A stretch of DNA of 44,368 bases, from contig MNCI01003312.1 of the NCBI GenBank assembly GCA_015680685.1, positions 56,778-101,145 of the forward strand. Direction: 5' to 3'. This document shows positions 12,301 through 25,850 of the stretch, piece after piece (position 1 is the first letter of the stretch; every line of letters begins with the position of its first letter). Source of the stretch: Gnetum montanum. Lineage: Eukaryota; Streptophyta; Gnetopsida; Gnetales; Gnetaceae. Below the pieces are notes generated by a model, which did no database searches, was not told the DNA's origin, and saw nothing but the letters and a program-made list of their open reading frames with translations. The translations under genes and the position numbers were made by a program.

Positions 12301-15300
12301 TAGATGCAACATATCTTTCGTATGGAAAATCTTATTTTGGAATATAAAAATACAATTTAAATATTTTATTATATTTTAATTTATGTCCCCACCTACGAAC
12401 CCATTCCTAGCCCCTAGCTCTTGCAAATGCTCATGCATCTAAACACATTTTGAATCATGAATCCTTAATTCCCCACTTCCAAGAATCAAATTCATTTGAT
12501 GCATAGCTTAGATGTTGTCATAATTCACAAAAAAAATGAGGTGACTTCATTATTTAACATTACCAAAATGTCCAGAGAATAGATAAAATTTTTAGCAAAA
12601 ATGCTCAACATAAAATTAGCATTCAATAAATCCTTTAGAATTAAGAATGAAAGCACAAAGAGAGAGAGACTAGAAACTTGAAAAACAAGATTTTGTTTCT
12701 CTACATTAGAAATGCAGCAACGTTTTGACAACACAACACAAACTTAAATTGAAATGGAGGGATTTCTTGCAAAGGCTCTAACGACCATCATAAGTATCAT
12801 AGGTTTAGATGCAAAAAATATGGCATCAATGTTAGAGAAATTTGGTAAGAGAGATGGGCAATAGGACTTCTGTATTTATAATGTAAAAGTTGAATTATCA
12901 AAGGTCACAACATGAGAAATGAATGGTTCAAATTAATTTTAGGATCTCAATTTATGCAAAATGTCAATGAAATAATCATAATCGGGTTCTTGAAGTTTCT
13001 CTAATAAATTAATCTCTATTAAAAATATTTCAATTAAAGAAGTTCCACTCCAAATAATTAATTACATTAATTACAAAGGAAATACCATAATCATTACCAA
13101 CTTATCCTTAAAAAGAGGCATCAAGGGTTAGAATATTTCAAAAACATAAGTTGCATCAAAATATCTAAATGATAAACATGAAAATTAAAATGTTAATATT
13201 GGAATATAGGCTTCATGGAAAATGCATTCATGATTTATATCATTCAAAGACAAGAATCTTAAGATGATTTTTTTTATATTTTTTATTAAAAATCTGATGA
13301 AAATGATGTACAATGAAATTGGAAGTTCAAGAGTTTATTTATTTAAAAGAAATTAAAAAATTGTATTTTTGCGCAAATGTAAACACTATTTAAAATTCTA
13401 ATTTTTGAAATGAAGGAACAAGGCAAATTTGTCTTACATTTTGTATTATATTCCTAATCCATTTCTATAAATTGAAGCCTATTTCTCTCCTTGATAGAAT
13501 GAAGAAAATAAGAATGTTATTTGATGAACAAAACCAAATTGATAATTGCATGATCTTTGATGCTTTGCAAATTATATAATTAACTCTTACCAACTATCAT
13601 CACTCTCTCAACATTTTCTAACATCATTCTTACTTAGTATTCTCTCCTATCTCTCTTTCTTACCATTCTCTCATTATACTCATTAAATCTCATCAATTTC
13701 AGCACTCTAGAGAAATTCGAGATAATCAACAAAAGAAAAAATTGAAGTTGTATAAGCTCTCCTTTGATGTCCCTTTAATACATCATTCCTATGTATTAAT
13801 TGGCCTAAAACTCATACACTTCTAAATCACAATCCATCAAATAACGATGCATGTAGAAAGGAAAACCAATTGAAAAACCTCTCTATGAATAACATGCATC
13901 AATTGCTATACATCAATTATAAAAGATATGAACATACAACACAAAATCCAAAGAATCTAGGTGTACTTTCCACCCTAATTTTCCTAGTTCACACTCAATC
14001 ACTACATCACAATCTCCAATGGAATACTCCAATGCTAGAAGAATGAACAACTCACAAGAGACTTATAATACCCCATCCTATGGCACCTAGCTAGCCAGGA
14101 TGAAGTGATGCTTAAAATCATCAAAATTGTACAAAAAAAAAGAATAAACTACCCAAGAATATAACAATACATGAGAACCTCCTAACATGAACCATGTGAT
14201 ATGAATATCTCACAAAATCAAACTATACAAAACTCATGCCCAACCAAAGGTCAACCAAACACATCAATCGATATTATTACATTTTTCTACATAAACTTCA
14301 AGTATGCACTCATCTCATGGTAGATAAAAAAAATATACATCACATACATAAGGGTCGTGCAAGGGTCGTGCAAATATCAATAGTCTATAGAAAACTATAC
14401 ATCTGAACATAGAAATATACATCAATTAGTCCTCTTAGACATCCTTCTCCTCAATCCTCTTAATGCTCTCCTGCACTTCTACTGTCATCACCTATAAATA
14501 AATCATGTTAGTATAAGACTAAATGGAAAGCCTTTATACGTTCCTTACTAAATGGTCAACAAGGGCTACACTAGAGAAGAGGAATAGGGTATAAAGCAAC
14601 TTGCATCAACAATTATTTCTACATGCACTTGAAGCAACACATGCATATGCAATATCATACATAGTATTATCATGATCCATACTAAGTGAACACTTAGGCA
14701 ACTTATAATTAGAGATATAATCAATGTCATGCATAATTAGTCATATTTCCATGATACCATTTTCCTTCCACACCACATGCATTTCCCCATGCATTTACAT
14801 ACATAAACCACATCATCCATCATCACACAAATCACACATTAATAGATTAATCTCAAAATAGATGTACCACTAATAAGACTCATAAGGAAATTCTAACATA
14901 TACACATAACCCGTGTGGCCACTAGCATATCCATACTTAGTGTAACATGTGTAACATTTTCATGAGCACTCATAATCAATCATTTGCTTACATGTTTTTT
15001 ATTAGTTTTTTATTTACCTAACTGGTGCTAGGATTCATGAACTCATGACCCACAATCATGAGCCTTCTAGAGGATTGGTCATAATGATGTACACACCTAT
15101 TTCCATGTACCAATCATAGGAATGAACATACCTATGTTCTCTCACTCCCAAGATGGGGTCTAAGATAAAAGCTTCACTAATGCATCAAAGTGGGAATCAA
15201 TCCATGACTATCTCTAGAATACCTTATCACCAATTAGTCACTTTCTTTATCCTAGGACCATCCAGTAACAACTGTCACAAGCATCATCATGAAGACATGT

Positions 15301-17085
15301 ACCAATCTGCACTAGGTTAAGCCATCACATGTCACAAACTTAATTCATTTAAGACAAACATATGACATGACCACATAGATCTAGGTGTAATTGTAACACA
15401 TATTTCATGAAGATGATATCACAACAAGGCATAATAAAATTTTTTATAACTAGCATACTTAATGGACCAAATATAATTTCATGAAACAATGACAGCTAAC
15501 ATAACCTCCAAAAAGATATATGTCAAAAGATAAAATAAAATACCATAATTCGAAAGTACATAAGAAGACAATTGCAATAACACCCATGTCACCTCAATTG
15601 AACTTCTAGCAACAAATTTATACGTATTTAAATTTAAATAATAATATTTAATTATCATAAGAGATAACTAAAATCCTTAGAAGCACTCGAATAGAAACCA
15701 TACTCAAAATACATAATATCAATGCCATGGTAATCATTACAACATTGTAGCTAATTTTCACAAGCCTTAAAGCCTTAAATCATTCAATTTGTCACATACC
15801 ATATCATGCATAACTTGCAAAACATAGCCACCAGTTTGGCAATCCATAAAATTATACACCCAAAATTCAATCTTGCCCACACAATATGATTGCATACACT
15901 AATGTAACATAAAAACTATAGCAGAAAAGTAATGACAACTCACCAATTAAATTTGTTAAAACTAAAAGTCCAAAACAAGTATAAACTCCAAGAACTCCAT
16001 CAAGACTATTTTCTCCAAACAACTCTTGTACTCACATATACACAACTGCAATAATCCCAAATCTAAGTTTGGAGCAAAGAAAAATCTATCCTTGAAGCTA
16101 AAAAATTCACTAAAAATCCTTGCACGAAGAAAGAAAAAGAAACAAACAAAAAATAAATTTCTATTCATTTCAAAATGAAAGAAAAAACTAGCAAACCAGT
16201 GGATACAATGACCTTTTATGTGTATGCATAATTCATTATACATAAAAGTCACTTTTACTTTTTCACTTACACTATGCATAAGCTTAAACTAATTTTCCTT
16301 TATATATAAATATATATATATAACATTTCCATAAGTTTATTTCCTATTTTTCATCAAATAATACCCTAAACATTCATAAACACATAGTAGATACATTGGA
16401 ACTCCAAATCGAAATTTGTTTGAACCTACAATATTCATATTAAATACAATACATGCCCACATGCTAAAATCATATTCTAGCATTATCCAACTTAGCACTA
16501 CAATTCAAATTCATAAATATCAAAATCACACATAAAGCATAAATACATACCAACCTGTTAATCTTATTCCCCAATTCAATATCCTTGTTATCTATATCAC
16601 CTACCTAAGACATCGCATAGGACCAATGTATATAATCACATTAAGCATGTAAAGATATCATAATCATATCCTAAGTGTCAAAGAATCATAACTTTTAAAC
16701 TACCATCATAATGAATTAACTTGTCCCCAACAACCCTTCCAATATATATATATATACCATAATCATAATACAATACTCAAGGCCTACGAAAGGGGTGTAA
16801 CAAGTCTTACCAATGAGAGACCAATTACTCCCAAATGGCATAATATCAAGCTAAGGGAACATAACATATAGACTCTATCTACCCTCACAAGCACTTAAGT
16901 TGTTGCAGAGCATAAGGCTCTTGTAACCTCTCTTTCTCTCCCGTCAAGGACAATGGAGATCCCCTCTCATTTGAAGGTTGGCAAACACAAAATCCTAAGA
17001 GGACACTTAAGGGGGCTTAAGGCATACCTCACACACTAGCCAGAGACCTTTCATACAATTCTTAATTGTTAATTTATACTATTAG

Positions 17086-17728
17086 TGATAAGCAGCGTGT
17101 ATCCCCTATGCCCAACCATATGAACCACAAGTGTTGACTAGTAATCTAGTCAAATTCCATTGACTTAGTTCCTAAGTTTGCTTATAGTCTTAAACTGTGA
17201 AGCAAGGGGTTGTATAATCGTTGTCTTTCTAACTCACACGTTTGTTATTAATACATATAGTTAAATGTGAGTTAAGACTCATGATATTTATTTTTACAAG
17301 TATTTATATGTATTTTCTTATCCTAATGGCTAGATGGTTAAATGAAGGATTAATAATTAATTGTCCAACTACTTAGCTAATCTAATAACTAAATATCCTA
17401 ACATAAAGTAACCATTTCCACTTACTATATACATTCCAAAGTAGTATCAATGCTACTGGGTTACCAAGTGGCTATTACTGGCCATATGAAATGTCCACTA
17501 CTAGGATTACCAAGAGAAATACTTCATGCTTGAAGTGGTCACACTTATATATTTATGGTTAAGTATATAAACTAATTAAAATGAAAAATGTAAATTTTAT
17601 TAAAAGTAAAGTACAAAGAGAAAAAAGTAAACTAATCCAAGTGCTACAATAAATATCAAAAATCTCGACTCTATTGTCATTCACACCAATGCGTTCAAGT
17701 ACATGGCATTTGAATAAAGCACTATACA
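17086..17728 (-). repeat. 3' LTR of element P
   Basis: Read on the minus strand, it runs from TGTATAGTGC (17728) to GCTTATCA (17086). It aligns end to end, by eye, with the Q LTR at 40235-40898. Both share CTTTATTCAA near the start, TTGTAGCACTTGGA, CTTGGTAATC repeats, TATGTTAGGAT and the terminal block. It also aligns with 44159-44368. Nearly all CpG sites of the young copies are changed here to TG or CA. Length 643 versus 664 bases for Q. Confidence 0.75.
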
Positions 17729-17740
17729 ATCTCTTTAATT
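17729..17740 (-). other. Probable polypurine tract next to the P 3' LTR
   Basis: On the minus strand AATTAAAGAGAT lies directly before the LTR start TGTATAG. A purine-rich run in this place primes plus-strand synthesis in LTR retrotransposons. It is short and partly degraded. Confidence 0.4.
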
Positions 17741-18144
17741 CACACTGTAGGCACTCAGAGGAAAAATATTATAACTTTGGAGAAAAGAAACTACAAAGGA
17801 TTCACTATGTTATGAATCTAAGATGTCATAAATGTGGATGGTGGCTGCATTCATATAGGTTGTTCTTGCATCAACATTGATGCATCTACATCAATGCATC
17901 TAATCATGCATCGATGGGACTATGTCAACACATGCCCGTTGACATAGCCTATTTAATTACAACTCATCATACCTCCATGAATGACTAAAAACTCATCCTA
18001 GAGTGAATAAAAGTAGGATCCAACTTCTTACAAAATTTGGGGAAGTATAGAATTTATTAACTACCAAAAAAATAGATAGAATGACTGACTAACTCTACTA
18101 ACTCTAAGTGCCAGACTATACAGGATTACAAAAATTAGTGTCCA

Positions 18145-19994
18145 TTACAAAAAAATTAGACACTGTATAAATATTTTAGCAACAACATGCAAAGGTGCCA
18201 AAGACATGGTAGATTCTCAAACAGTGGCTACAGGTGGTGGCTCCTATGGCGCTGAAGATCCTTTGCTAGGTTCCGATGCTAGTGGTGGTTAAGGCTAACT
18301 TACTGCTACTGCTACTATTAGTGAAAGTTTGAAAGTATTCAGTAATGATTTCATCTTTTCTTCTTTGCCCTATGGATCATATATAGTTTACATAACTTCA
18401 CTGATGTGGGCTAGAACAAGAATGTTCCATAGGTATGGCATTAAAGGAAAAAATTCCGTGTTAATGAACCATGCTGCAAATTTTTTACATTTGATATTAA
18501 ACATCTTTACCAAGTTATACAATTCATGGTATTCATTAATCCTTCTATCCAGGTTCTCACCAACATATCATTGATCAATAAATATACTTTTGAAAACCTC
18601 ACGCTCTACATTGGATGTCTCTAATTATTGTTTTGTTTCCTTATGATGCTTAAATTCCACCTCCTATAAGAGGTAGGAACTGCCCACCTGCTTCTCCAAT
18701 TTGATCCTTGGTATCGCCACTATCATCATATCTAGGTTAAGATAGTAGAGGTTGGCAAGCTCCATGTATTCTATCATCTCTTCAATTTGCAACTCCTTTA
18801 GGCAAATCTCTACTTTGATATATGTGTTCAATACATCAAATATGGGCTACCACATGTCTCCTTGTTGTTGGAGTTATTGGAGTACCTTGTTCATCTTCAC
18901 CTTTACCATCTAAATCTCCTTCTCATTAACTTCTTTGAGTAGCCTGACCTAGTCCTTATAATGGTTTTTCACCCTTTTAAATTTCAAGGCCTCATTTTTC
19001 CAGTCAATTATCTCAATGGTTGTTTTATATTGAATCACATGGACTTTTTCCATCAAGATATTTCTTTTCTCCATTTCTAACCTCCTTAAATTAAGGTTAC
19101 CCATGGCTAGCTATTTCTACTATTGGTGAACAAACTCAACCATCTAGTATTTTTTTTTGCTTAACATTTCACAAGTGATGGATATATTTGATCAAGACCA
19201 AGTTTTTTTATGGACTTATGATAAGTCCTTTTCAATGTTGAATGTCATGGCCTCTAACAAGGATGCATCAAAGACTATTGTTTTTGTCACATTCTCAGCC
19301 TCTTGTAGCCTATGTTAAAGCTATTGAAAAGCTTCATCCCTTATCAAGTTTGACCTGAGAATGGTGAGGTCAAAGAGAAAAGCCCACAACTTTATAACCT
19401 CAGTAACCAACTATTTATTTTCAGTGGTAACTACCTTCAATTGGGCATTAGCAATGAGTAATTTTCCCTTAATCTCAAGCAGCTCTAACTGGGTAGTAGT
19501 GATTTCATCTAGAAGATCAAAGATCTCTAGAAGTAGTTGCATGACTCCCACTAATCATTCCAACACTACTTCATGTTGGGCATCACTTCACTGATCACTT
19601 CCCACTCCTACAGATGTTTGGATGTCTACCATTGTGGAATTGTCTAGCATAGCCATTGTAGAAGCATTTAGGGCTTCAACTATCCTATCAATCACCACTT
19701 CTATGGTTGTCTCCTAGCCTCTATGTTACATGACCAAGACAATCACCCCTTCATCCTCCTCTAATATGACACAGAAACTCACAACATTCCCTAAGATTTC
19801 TAGAAATGTTTATTTAGGGATGGACATCGTGACCTCTCAGGTACTTGGATTTGACCTCATAGGTGTTTGGTCTCTTCATGCTTAGAAAAATGGGGTAGTT
19901 TCTTGGTCCAACTAGCTAATGGTTCTAGTCACCTCGTTAAGATGACATAGGGTTGGACAATAAATCGATGACTCCCTACCATTTGTTAACACTT
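18145..19994 (-). pseudogene. 3' part of the extra (envelope-position) frame of element P
   Basis: One frame runs without any frameshift for about 1.85 kb but contains about 31 stop codons. Read through, it gives a charged, Leu/Glu/Lys-rich protein with likely coiled coils (about 18600-19500) and a Pro-rich tail. I do not recognise a domain. Every stop is one C-to-T step from Gln or Arg codons. By hand count TAG 15, TAA 9 and TGA 7, against surviving CAG about 4, CAA about 17 and CGA none. The frame is open right up to the E2 edge at 19995 (reading KVLTNGRESS next to it), which fits insertion of E2 into it. The upstream part of the same frame is taken to be 32577-33680. Its place after integrase resembles the envelope-like frames of Athila elements, but no fusion or membrane segment is evident. 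Confidence 0.6.
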
Positions 19995-20735
19995 TGTAGC
20001 ACCTAGAAAATTAAATCACTGGAAAATCGAAAATCCTAGGCCATAATAGCCTAACTTTGAATCCCAAAGGCCTCCAAAATAATAGGATCCCAAGTACCCT
20101 AAACGGTCTTGTCGATCACCTAGGGACTTACAAAGTGCAAATGGAAATAAAAACAAGAATGGAATTGCATATTCAAATGAAAAAAAATTAACATAGAAAT
20201 TAAACATGGAAATAAATCTTCACTAAAAATGAACTAAAAAATTTATTAAGTGAAAGTATAAATTTCAAAGAGTACAAATGGTGTGCTCAAAGCACAAGAA
20301 GTTATCTTGAATGGAGTTTGAAGCCTATTGGAGTCCGCAAGTTATGTTCTGTAGTCAATCTCCACAATCCAAGTACTTTCCAATTCCAATTCTCTTGTAA
20401 CTACTTGCTGGTTTCTATTTGAATTTGCAACTTTGGCTACAAGAGGTGTTAATAGTGGTACATGCTCTTTTTCCAATGGTATTACACCCAAGATTTCTAA
20501 TGCTCAGTGTAGATGCCAAATGGAATTCAAGCTCTCAAGGTTGCAAAAGGCTATGGATTGCAAAAACTTAGTACTGCTAAAAGGTGTTTGAAGCAAATTG
20601 AATTTAGAACCTTAATATGGTATTCAAGCTTAGGTTTTGTAGAATTTAGATTGTTGATTTCATGTTGCAAATTACTACCATGATTCCTGACAAATTGATG
20701 TTGGTTGCAAGTGTAACAACTATGATTTCAAAGGA
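19995..20735 (-). repeat. E2 LTR copy 1 (left), conserved core
   Basis: The left edge reads TGTAGCACC on the plus strand. The core aligns with 31263-32005 over about 740 bases at roughly 83-85 percent identity by eye. Long runs are shared, for example around 20205-20250, 20465-20490 and 20515-20565. The copies diverge after 20735, where this side passes into the long palindrome array. Such divergence implies an old insertion or two separate elements of one family. Confidence 0.65.
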
Positions 20736-21119
20736 GGGTCGAGTATATAATGGTTACATGGTGTCAAATGATGTTCAATCCCCACCAAATGACACAAAGC
20801 AAAAGCTAAACAAGACCAACAAATGCCACAAAAGAGAGAGTAAGGTAGATATGATGAAACTGTGATTACATGTTACCAAGTTTATGCCTTATCAGGCCAT
20901 GGTCTTGGTTACATGGTGCCAAATGATGGTTAATCCCCACCAAATGACATTAATTAGAAGTCAAATAAGGTTTATGGAGGTCAAAAATGTTTAGATTTTT
21001 CCAATTTTAGGCCATGGCAGGCCATAGTGAAGGTCTATAGGGTTTCCATGTGAGTTTGGACACATGGTGAAGTCATTTCAGGGTTATTTGGAAGCAAAAA
21101 TGATACCTTTTGATGTGAC
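20736..21119. repeat. Spacer with a 160-bp-spaced direct repeat
   Basis: GGTTACATGGTGTCAAATGA at 20751 recurs as GGTTACATGGTGCCAAATGA at 20911. Each is followed by a near-identical CCCCACCAAATGACA. The motif GGCCATGG also occurs twice here (20894, 21012). The block separates the LTR-like core from the array and has no counterpart beside the right-hand copy. Confidence 0.55.
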
Positions 21120-24030
21120 TACACTGGGCTCTACTAGTGACTACGTTGGCCAGCATAGATAGACCAGGCCCTAGCATAGTTAACATTAGTGGGTAGTTTT
21201 CCAAGTTCATCATGATCATTTTTTAGTTCTTAATGTTCAGTATGACCAACACTATCAACTGGGATTGAAGATTGATGGATTCTGACTATATTTTCACCCT
21301 CTGGAAGCTAGAAATAAGGCTAAAACTAGTGACTACGCTAGGACTACATTGGCCAACGTAGTTAAAATCACCTCCAACATAATTGCATGTGAAAAATGGG
21401 TTTATGCTATTCCAAAATTTTCATCAATGTTCCATCAACTTCCTAGGGTAGCGTAGGGTCTTGGAAGAGCAAGATGGAGTTTTGGTATCAACACCTCATG
21501 ACTATGTTGGCCATCATAGTTAAGGGTTGCCCTAGTGTAGGCAAACCAAAATCTAGATTTTCCATGGTTGAACATGGTCAAACTGTAATCAAATCCATGA
21601 TTCCAGGGTTCTAGGCTTCTAGCATCATGTTTTTGATCATTTTGAGTGCTATTGTGATGGTCAAACCACCTTGAAGCATGGACTATGCTAGGACTATGTT
21701 GGCCAGCATAGTCACAAGCTTGCCTTAGTGTAGCCACATGGAATTTGGTGTTTTCATGATTAAAAGAGGGTGAAATTGTTACTGGGAAATGTCAATCAAT
21801 GTTCTAGGTGTCTTAAGTTAATTTTTTGGCCATTTGGAACATCAAGATACTAGTTGCATCAATTTCCAACCATGAATACGCTAGGACTACACTATCCAAC
21901 ATAGTCATGGCCCTCCCTAGCATAGTTAGGTCTGAAATCTAGTTTTTGATAGGTTTTCTATAGTTAATCAACTAGATTCTTTGGTTTATCAAGGTTATCA
22001 ATGTTCTTTGTCATGGTTCAAACTTAAGATGACTAATTCCTAAGGTTGTTTAGGCTTTGAAATTACTAGTTTCCACTATGACTATGCTGGCTAGTGTAGT
22101 TGAGCCTAGCTTTAGTGTAGTTAGGTTGAATTTGTCATTTTTAGGATCAAAATTAGATGAATTTGCAATTTGGAAAGGCTAGACAATGTTTTGGATTTCC
22201 AAGTTTGGTTTTGAGCTATTTTGAATGTCAAACTACTAGTCAATGCTTCTTAGGACTATGGCTATGCTGGAACTACTCTAGTCAGTGTAGTCCATTCCTC
22301 CTCCAGCATAGTCACAACATGAATCTTGGATCTTGATGCAATTCTATGGCTAATTGACTAAGTTTTTGAGTTCTAAGATCACTAGTATTCAAAAATAGGG
22401 TATTAGGCCTAATATTATCAATTTTGGTGATTATTTTGATGTCACAACAGTCATACACCACTAGACTATGCTTGCCAATGTAGTCACAGTGTGGATGTAA
22501 GGTGTATGATGAATTCTGACCACTTTTGACTAAGGTTGTAGGGCTGAAAGATCTTTGGGATCCTCAATAGGGTTTTGGGGTTGAAATGATGTGTTGAGAA
22601 GTTTATTTGACATGTATTTCGCTTGTTTTGGTGTTTTGAAGGGTGGACTATGCTAGGACTACACTGTTCAGCATAGTTCAAAGCCTCACTAACATAGTCC
22701 TAAGGTGAAAATGGGTTTATCTTCTTTTGTTTCACAATTTGTCAATATTAAGTCACTGTGGATCCCAAAGCAATGATAAGGTTAAAATATGATAATTTAG
22801 ATGTTTGTATTTGGTTTTGGCACTTCACCTTCACATAACTATGCTAGGAGTATGCTAACAAGCATAGTCAAAGCCACCCCTAGTGTAGTCCAAAATGGAA
22901 GATAGGTTTAAGCTAGGTTATACTTAATTACTTGCCATTTTAGGTCTACCAAGAGTTATCAGAAGGTCTAGTGTTCAAGGTATGTCATTTCAACTACTAT
23001 TTTTAGTTTTTGATGTTTATCCTCCACCCATCTACATTGGGACTTACTAGCTAGTGTAGTTAGGATCACCCCAATGTAGTCAAAAGTTTTGGATGCAGTT
23101 TGAATTACTTTAGATTAGCTGTTTACTATTTCAAGGCTACCAAAGGTTCTAGGGCAACATTGAGGCTAAAATTTTTCAATTTGAAGGATATTTGAGGTAT
23201 TAATTAATAATTATTACTCAACTACATTGACACTACACTAGCTAGCACAGTTGCGACCTCCCCAGCATTGTCCATGAAAGAAAATTAGGTTTTAATGGTT
23301 TTTGATAGGTTTCATGTAATTCTGGAGCCACCAAAGGCTTTGGTTATGGTTTGGTATATGGAGTTTCCATTCTAAAGTCAATTGAAAATTTTGGTTGATT
23401 TTTGGAAGCCTTATCCCACTTGTGACTACACTGGCTAGCATAATCAGGCTACTAGTTACCGTAGTTGCCACAAATGATAAGTTTTGGTATGGATTTCTAC
23501 TTACCTCATTACCAGGTTTTCATCAATGTCAACACCTAGTTTCCCATTTTTGGCATAAGGTTTCATGACATGGATGGGTAGTTAGAAAGTTTGTTTTGGT
23601 AGTACATCAATTTTAGAACTCATTTTAAGGCTTCTAGGTGCTTGAACCCCAACATGATCACCATAGGAAGTTGAAAACCCAAGTGTATTAGGATTTCTAA
23701 TGGCTTACTACCTAGGCACCTAGTGGGGTCCACCTTGAATTTGAGTAGTTTCTCACTCACCCAGCATAGTCCTACTTAACAATTATGATCATTGAGTTTA
23801 GTGGCACTTGGGTAAACATTTTGGAAAACTAGGATTTTCCAAGGGGATGCATAAGTTTAGGAGTGGTTTTCAAGAAAAAATTTTACACAAATCATTCTCT
23901 CTCCATCACTCTCAAGCTCTAGAACCTTGGATCAAATCTCTACACCCATCCTAGATCCTACCACTTTTATCCCTAGCATAGATTAGCTTTTCTACACCAA
24001 TAGGCCAGTGTAGTTGCCACAAAAGGTTTC
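21120..24030. repeat. Array of about 190-bp units built on a GGCC-centred palindrome
   Basis: A core of about 60 bases recurs near 21150, 21340, 21500, 21690, 21880, 22080, 22265, 22460, 22650, 22840, 23040, 23230 and 23430, with traces near 23765 and 23985. Spacing is 170-210, mostly about 190. In each core a half site like GACTATGCTGG is followed at once by its reverse complement, often with an extra half site (GACTATGCTAG) before and another (CCTAGTGTAGTC) about 15 bases after. The best example is 21692-21713, with one mismatch in 11 pairs. The linkers of about 130 bases are much more diverged. No reading frame spans the units. Confidence 0.75.
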
Positions 24031-24042
24031 AGAAGCTCTAGA

Positions 24043-24261
24043 ATGTCAATTATTCCTACATTGATTAGCACCATGTCAAAGAGAAGGACTTCCATCACCA
24101 AGAACACTATCCTAGAGTACGCTAACACTACTATTTATGGCCTTTCTATTCTACAACAACAAGTTATTTCTAACAGCTCCAACACCATGATGCCCAAGTA
24201 CACAATGTCTAACCCTTTTGCATGGAATTTTCCTTTGAAACCTAGGTATTTTTGGCTGTAG
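24043..24261 (+). pseudogene. Possible first exon of the plus-strand frame in E2
   Basis: An ATG-initiated frame of 72 codons. It holds a basic start (MSKRRTS), a QQQ run and a proline/aromatic end (NPFAWNFPLKPR) followed by a donor-like CTAG/GTATTT at 24246. It lies upstream of, and in the same direction as, the better supported segment at 26415-27936. The link is only positional and I recognise no domain. Confidence 0.2.
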
Positions 24262-25850
24262 GGCTTGGTGTGTTGGTTGTTTTTGAAATTTTTACAAAAT
24301 CCTACATTATATCTAGGCTATATTTATAGGTTTTTTATATTTCTTGGGCTGTGGGATTGGTCTATGCTGAATTAAAAAATTATTTCTACTATTTCTAGGC
24401 ATTTTCATGTGTTTTGGGACAAAAAAGCAACACCAATTTTGTACTTTTTCATGTCCAAAGGGTTTAGATTTTTTGGTTTTCATGGTCATAGGGTTGTAGT
24501 ACTATGTTTAATGATCAAATGGATTTTTGCACCAACGAATTCTAACTTACAATTAACTCTCTATGAATTTTTCCATAAGACAGTGTATAGTGGGTTTTCA
24601 ATTTTGGCAATTTTTTCATGGTACTTTGGTGTTGCTTATATAAAAAAAGGTTAAGAGTTTTTTTGTTTTAAGGTTTTGGTTTTTAGCATTTTTTTAAGGA
24701 TTCCAACAACTATAGAATCACTAAATTTTCATGTGTAGTTAAGTTTTGGTGAATTTTTTCCTAAACTTGCTTGTTGTTATGGTTTGGTTCATGTTATTTT
24801 AGCATCATTGTCTGCAAAAATGGCAAGGAAATTTTATGATTTCTAGTTTTAAGTTTTTAGTTTGTTATTTGAGGATTCCAACAGCTATGGAATCACTAAA
24901 TTTGGTTATGTGGTTAATTTTTATTGAATTTTCTGGTAAACTAATGTCAAAGTGTTATTTTTTGGTCATTATGGTTTACCCCTGTAAAGAAGAGTAGCAT
25001 TGGCACTTTAGAAACTTGTTTCAGTCAACGTCCCAAGGTCTTGGGGATTCCTCAAGATGTTAGGGAGGGTTTGGAAGTGATTTTGGCTAAGCTAAAGTTT
25101 TTTTGATATTTACTGTAGCCATTTTCTACAGTTTGGTGTTGTGTTTTGTAGTTTTTGGTGGAACATTGTCATGGTTTTGGTTGGTGTTTTAAATTTTTTC
25201 TAAGTTTGAAACCTCAGTGTAGATGTCAAATCCTATTTAATTTTGTGTCTAACCAATTTCTAGCCTTAGAAAAAAAAATTAGTTCTAATCTATCATTTTC
25301 AGTCAAGTGTAAATTATCTTGTATAGTTGTCGTTTTGGCCATGAAAATTACAAACCTTCCAATCTATATAGGCAACGTTGGTATTGTTGGTGTGTTCTTA
25401 TGGTTGTGTTTAAATTTTTACAAATTTTTCTACATGATTTTTTCAGTTCTAAATAGTCATTTTTATTTTTTAGCAAATTTTAACTAGCCTTCCTAGAGTT
25501 TTTACTAGGATGCTTAGCAAAAATTTTGCAAAATTCAAATTGGTGTTTCAATTATTGTAGTAGATACAAGCTAGTTTTCATATTTTTGATGTTTTTACAT
25601 AAAAATTTTATACTTTTATGCATATCTTAGCATGAAAACTATCATTAGTTGTTATTAGGCCACTTGGTTATACATGATTTTTAGTTCAAAGTTGGTCCTA
25701 GTTTCAATTTTGATAGTGTTGATGCTATGGACTAGGTGTTTATGTGTTTACATGAAAATGTTGATATTAAAGTTTTTGTAATAATTTTGGCTATTTAAAG
25801 TTTTTTTATATCTCTTTATGGTTGTTTATGGTTGTAACGGTTGTTGTTAT
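24262..25850. other. T-rich stretch without clear coding
   Basis: Very T-rich on the plus strand, with repeated TTTTGGTTTTT-like runs and two related passages (near 24700 and 24865: GGATTCCAACARCTATRGAATC). It could be intron-like spacer of the plus-strand frame, or decayed transposon DNA. No domain seen. Confidence 0.35.

Larger units (their letters stand above)
7081..17085. other. AT-rich stretch with no recognisable gene
   Basis: About 10 kb of AT-rich DNA without a frame that looks conserved. The open frames are short, low in complexity and match no family I recognise. Minor direct repeats at 7726-7867 and 9045-9327 are listed separately. It may be old, unrecognisable transposon sequence. 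Confidence 0.55.

Noticed and set aside
12525-16279. Phe- and Leu-rich short frames in the AT-rich middle
   Set aside because: Composition alone explains them. There is no start context, splice logic or family resemblance.
18145-19994. A genetic code in which TAG and TAA mean glutamine
   Set aside because: The BAHD gene in the same window uses standard stops and has none in frame. Stops are confined to retroelement frames, some codons also shift through TGA, and C-to-T decay explains the pattern.
21120-24030. CRISPR-like array
   Set aside because: Units are about 190 bases, cores are diverged, linkers are not of fixed length and the context is a plant retroelement.
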